Of a stretch of DNA of 64,000 nt, positions 60,941-64,000 are shown in pieces. Below the pieces are notes generated by a model, which saw only the letters and a program-made list of their open reading frames with translations, had not been told where the DNA came from and made no database searches. The DNA lies in NCBI RefSeq assembly GCF_008629685.1, contig NZ_VWSF01000005.1:62001-126000 (forward strand), written 5' to 3'. The position numbers and the translations under genes were made by a program. Source of the stretch: Adhaeribacter rhizoryzae (GTDB lineage: Bacteria; Bacteroidota; Bacteroidia; Cytophagales; Hymenobacteraceae). Position 1 is the stretch's first letter. Each line of letters begins with the position of its first letter.

Positions 60941-63778
60941 ATGATTTCTAATCGTAAAATTTTTCTGGCCCTGGCGCTTTGCGGCTCCTTGTTAACCAAC
61001 TGCCGTCCGTCGCAAAACAACAGCAATATTACCAATGCCAAACCGGCCGTAGCCGCGAATAATGCCTGGCCCGAAATTAAAAAAGAAAACCGCCCCTGGA
61101 CCCGCTGGTGGTGGATGGGCAGCGCCGTAGACGAGAAAAATATCAATCGGTTGTTAGGTGAATATGCGCGGGTCGGTTTGGGCGGCGTAGAGATAGCCCC
61201 TATTTACGGCGCCATGGGCCACGATAGCCGCTACATTGAGTTTTTATCGCCGCAATGGATGCAAATGCTGGATTTTACGGTTAAGAAAGCCGGCGACCTG
61301 GGCATGGGCGTAGACATGACACAAGGCACCGGCTGGCCTTTTGGCGGTCCGCAGGTAAAGCCGGCCTACGCCGCCTCCAAGCTGATTATTCAAAAATATT
61401 CCTTAAAAGGTGGCCAATCGTTAGCGGAAAATATTAGCGTAAATGATGCCAAACAGCAAGAACTGGGACCAATATTGCAAGCTGTGATGGCCTACGGCGA
61501 CAAAGGCGAAATATTAAATATTACCGATAAAGTTAGCGCCGCCGGAAAACTGAACTGGTTGCCCAAAACCGGGAACTGGCAAATTTAAGCAGCTTTCAAC
61601 GGTAAAACCCGGCAAATGGTGAAAAGAGCGGCACCCGGCGGCGTTGGTTTTACCCTCGACCACCTGAATAAAGACGCGGTTACGGCTTACCTGGAACGCT
61701 TTAACCCGGTATTTGGCAACCAGAACCACGGGGTACGGGCCTTTTACAACGATAGCTACGAAGTTTACGGTGCTGACTGGACACCTTCGTTTCTGGAAGA
61801 ATTCCGGAAGCGCCGGGGCTACGATTTACAGCCTTATTTGCGGGAACTGACGAGTGAAGAGAAAACCGAAAATATTGCCCGCCTGAAAGCGGATTACCGC
61901 GAAACCATGAGCGAAATGGTGTTGGAGAATTTTACGCGCACCTGGACGGGTTGGGCGCACCAGCGTAACAGCCTTACTAAAAACCAGGCCCACGGCTCGC
62001 CGGGCAATTTATTAGATTTATACGCGGCGGTTGATATTCCGGAAGGTGAAACGTTTGGCTCCAGCTATTTTCCCATTCCGGGTTTGCGCCGCGACAGCGC
62101 CGATGTCCGCAACGTAGATCCGGACCCGATTATGTTAAAATTTGCTTCGTCGGGTGGGCATGCTTCCGGTAAAAACCTGGTTTCTTCCGAGACTTTTACC
62201 TGGCTGGGCGAACATTTTAAAAATTCGTTTTCGCAGTGCAAACCCGAAGTAGAGCAAGCTTTTCTGGCCGGCGTGAACCATGTTTTTTACCACGGTGTAA
62301 CGTATTCGCCGGAAGATGTGGCCTGGCCGGGCTGGTTATTTTATGCCTCGCTTAATTTAACGCCGGCCAATAGTTTGTGGCCGCATTTCCGGGGCCTGAA
62401 CGATTATATTGCCCGTACCCAATCGGTGTTGCAGGCAGGCAAACCCGATAACGAACTGGCTATTTACTGGCCGGTTTACGATTTCTGGAACCAACCCGAA
62501 GGCCGCGAACGCCTGATTACAGTACACGCTATTGACGAATGGTTGCATCCCACGCCGTTCTACAAACAAGTTAAAAATTTAATGACTACGGGCTACTCGC
62601 TCGATTTTGTTTCGGATAAAATGCTGGCCGCCGCTGAGGTAAAAAATGGAAATATCCAGACCGCCGCTACTGCGCCCACGCATAAAGTTTTGCTGGTACC
62701 GCAGGCCAAATACATGCCGGTAAGTACCTTCGAAAATATACTCAAACTAGCTAAAGCCGGCGCTACCATAGTAATAGAACAAATGCCCGAAGATGTGCCG
62801 GGCCTGCACGATTTAACTAACCGGAGACAAAAGTTAAAAGCATTAATCAATTCGCTGGCGTTTACAAACGCGGGTAACGGCCTGCAAACGTTTAAAACTG
62901 GTTCCGGACAAATTTTGCTCACGAAAAATATACCTAAAGCCCTGGAAACAGTTGGCGTAAACCGCGAAGCTTTAACCGATGCTGGCCTAAAATTTATCCG
63001 GCGCGAAATTCCGGAAGGCAAATATTACTACCTGGTAAACCACACGGCCAAACCCATTGATACAACCATTCCTTTAAATTCCGAAGCCCCATCGGTAGTA
63101 ATACTAGACCCGCAGAGTGGCCGGGCCGGCTTAGCAATAGCTAACAAAGTTCAAAATAAAACCAACGTTCGGGTGCAATTGCAATCCGGGGAAGCTTTAA
63201 TATTAAAAGCTACGACTACGCCCGCTAATAACATAACGGCCTGGCAATATTTAGATAATCCTAAGCAAGTGCAGGAAATAAAAGGCGAGTGGGCGCTGCA
63301 TTTTACGCAAGGCGGCCCGGATTTACTTGCCGACCAAAGACTAAAGCAACTCGTATCCTGGACCGCCCTGCCGGATAAAAAAGCCGAAGCATTTTCTGGC
63401 ACCGGTGCATATACCATTACCTTTAATTTGCCCAATAAAAACGCCGGCGAGTACCTGCTGGATTTAGGTAAAGTAAACGAGAGTGCACGGGTTTGGCTGA
63501 ATGAACAGGAAGTTGGTATTTTGTGGAGTATTCCGTTCCGGGCCCGGGTAGGGCAATATTTAAAGCCCGGTAAAAATACCTTAAAAGTTGAAGTAGCTAA
63601 TTTAATGGCCAACCGCATCCGGTACATGGACCAGCAAAAAATAGAATGGCGGCGTTACCACGAAATAAACTTTGTAAATATTAATTACAAACCATTTGAT
63701 GCTTCGGTCTGGAAACCCATGCCATCCGGGTTATTGGGGCCAGTAACGTTAACCGGTTACAGCAAGCAAAAGCAGTAA
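60941..63778 (+). pseudogene. GH106-type alpha-L-rhamnosidase lipoprotein, interrupted by one in-frame stop
   Basis: A 946-codon gene broken at TAA 61586-61588. ATG at 60941 begins a lipoprotein signal with lipobox LLTNC. The first part (215 residues) has the family start WTRWWWMGSAVDEKNINRLL and GVDMTQGTGWPFGGPQV. After the stop, the same frame continues with VKRAAPGGVGFTLDH, FYNDSYEVYGADWTP, SSETFTWLGEHF and a C-terminal jelly-roll ending in LLGPVTLTGY. The family expects Tyr in WxxYAxFxGKTRQ, so TAT to TAA is the simplest change. Both sides are otherwise intact and no other frameshift was seen. Either a recent loss, a sequencing error, or stop-codon read-through would explain it. Confidence 0.85.
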
Positions 63779-63872
63779 GGATGAAAGAGAGATAAAGAAG
63801 AGTTATGAACTCCAAGATTTATCTTTAATTATTCCCAGATATACGCTTGTTTTTCAGTAGGGGCTCCTACCC

Positions 63873-63947
63873 AGGTCTGTGCCCTCACAGACCTGAAGGA
63901 TTGCTGGTGTTAATGGCTTTCTTTCGGTTTGTGGGGGCACAAACCGA
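63873..63947. repeat. Paired hairpins of a probable dispersed repeat
   Basis: AGGTCTGTG-CCCT-CACAGACCT (63873-63894) and TCGGTTTGTG-GGGG-CACAAACCGA (63924-63947) are perfect stems of 9 and 10 pairs with 4-base loops. The stems resemble each other (GGTyTGTG), with loops CCCT and GGGG. They lie past the rhamnosidase gene. No T-tract follows. Confidence 0.75.
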
Positions 63948-64000
63948 GGATTGGCCCTATCTAAATTGAAACTTAGGTAATAAATCAATTATTGACATGC

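Noticed and set aside
60941-63778. Frameshift or two separate genes in the rhamnosidase region
   Set aside because: Both halves are in the same reading frame and the family pattern continues across the TAA, so a nonsense codon in one gene fits better.

Overview
The window looks like chromosome from a Bacteroidetes of the Cytophagales, most like a Hymenobacteraceae/Adhaeribacter-type genome. This is inferred from the SusC/SusD pair, a type IX secretion sorting domain, promoters of the TTTG-N19/20-TAnnTTTG kind, the lack of clear Shine-Dalgarno sites, the gene families present and the very frequent AATATT words. The species cannot be fixed from the sequence alone. Most of the window is ordinary chromosome, with one short accessory segment at about 50.6-52.6 kb.

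Layout. 0-8 kb, minus strand: a secreted protein cut by the window edge, a GH36 alpha-galactosidase, two DUF2382 stress-type proteins, MsrA and a small coiled-coil protein. 8-15 kb: two divergent PAP2 phosphatases, a lipoprotein, then an ion-transport group (bestrophin, ClC channel with CBS domains, HPP protein) and tRNA-Glu(TTC). 15.5-24.4 kb: GAPDH, a DAG-kinase-like lipid kinase, a SUI1/eIF1-like factor, DoxX, SurE, a BlaI-BlaR1-type repressor/sensor pair with two matching operator dyads, an M28 peptidase and an MBL-fold hydrolase. 24.5-29.6 kb: a 1697-residue secreted subtilase. 30-33.4 kb: an aromatic amino acid operon (prephenate dehydratase, aminotransferase, DAHP synthase/chorismate mutase). 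It is preceded by a previously unmarked leader peptide with seven consecutive Phe/Tyr codons and an intrinsic terminator placed directly before the first gene, which together form a complete attenuator. 34.7-37.4 kb: QueA and an M23 peptidase. 37.7-48.3 kb: SusD, SusC and three enzymes that together convert a pentonate to 2-oxoglutarate (Weimberg-type oxidative route). 48.6-50.4 kb: an M28/PA peptidase. 50.8-52.6 kb: two genes of foreign appearance, each bounded by sequences that follow the rules of integron cassettes. 53.3-63.8 kb: lutABC, AraC and GntR regulators, a thioredoxin-like lipoprotein, rhamnose mutarotase and a GH106-type alpha-L-rhamnosidase broken by one in-frame stop codon.

How the genes fit together. 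The right end reads as a rhamnoside/L-lactate module: the rhamnosidase releases rhamnose, RhaM converts its anomers, and LutABC oxidises L-lactate, which can arise from the lactaldehyde made during rhamnose breakdown. The centre is a pentonate module with its own SusCD importer. The aroF/pheA operon appears to be controlled by translation of Phe/Tyr codons. Intergenic spaces hold several dispersed palindromic repeats: a GTCATTCTGA hairpin family, a 241-bp MITE-like element with a diverged relative near 8 kb, and a paired hairpin at the right edge. No transposase, integrase, rRNA or CRISPR array was seen.
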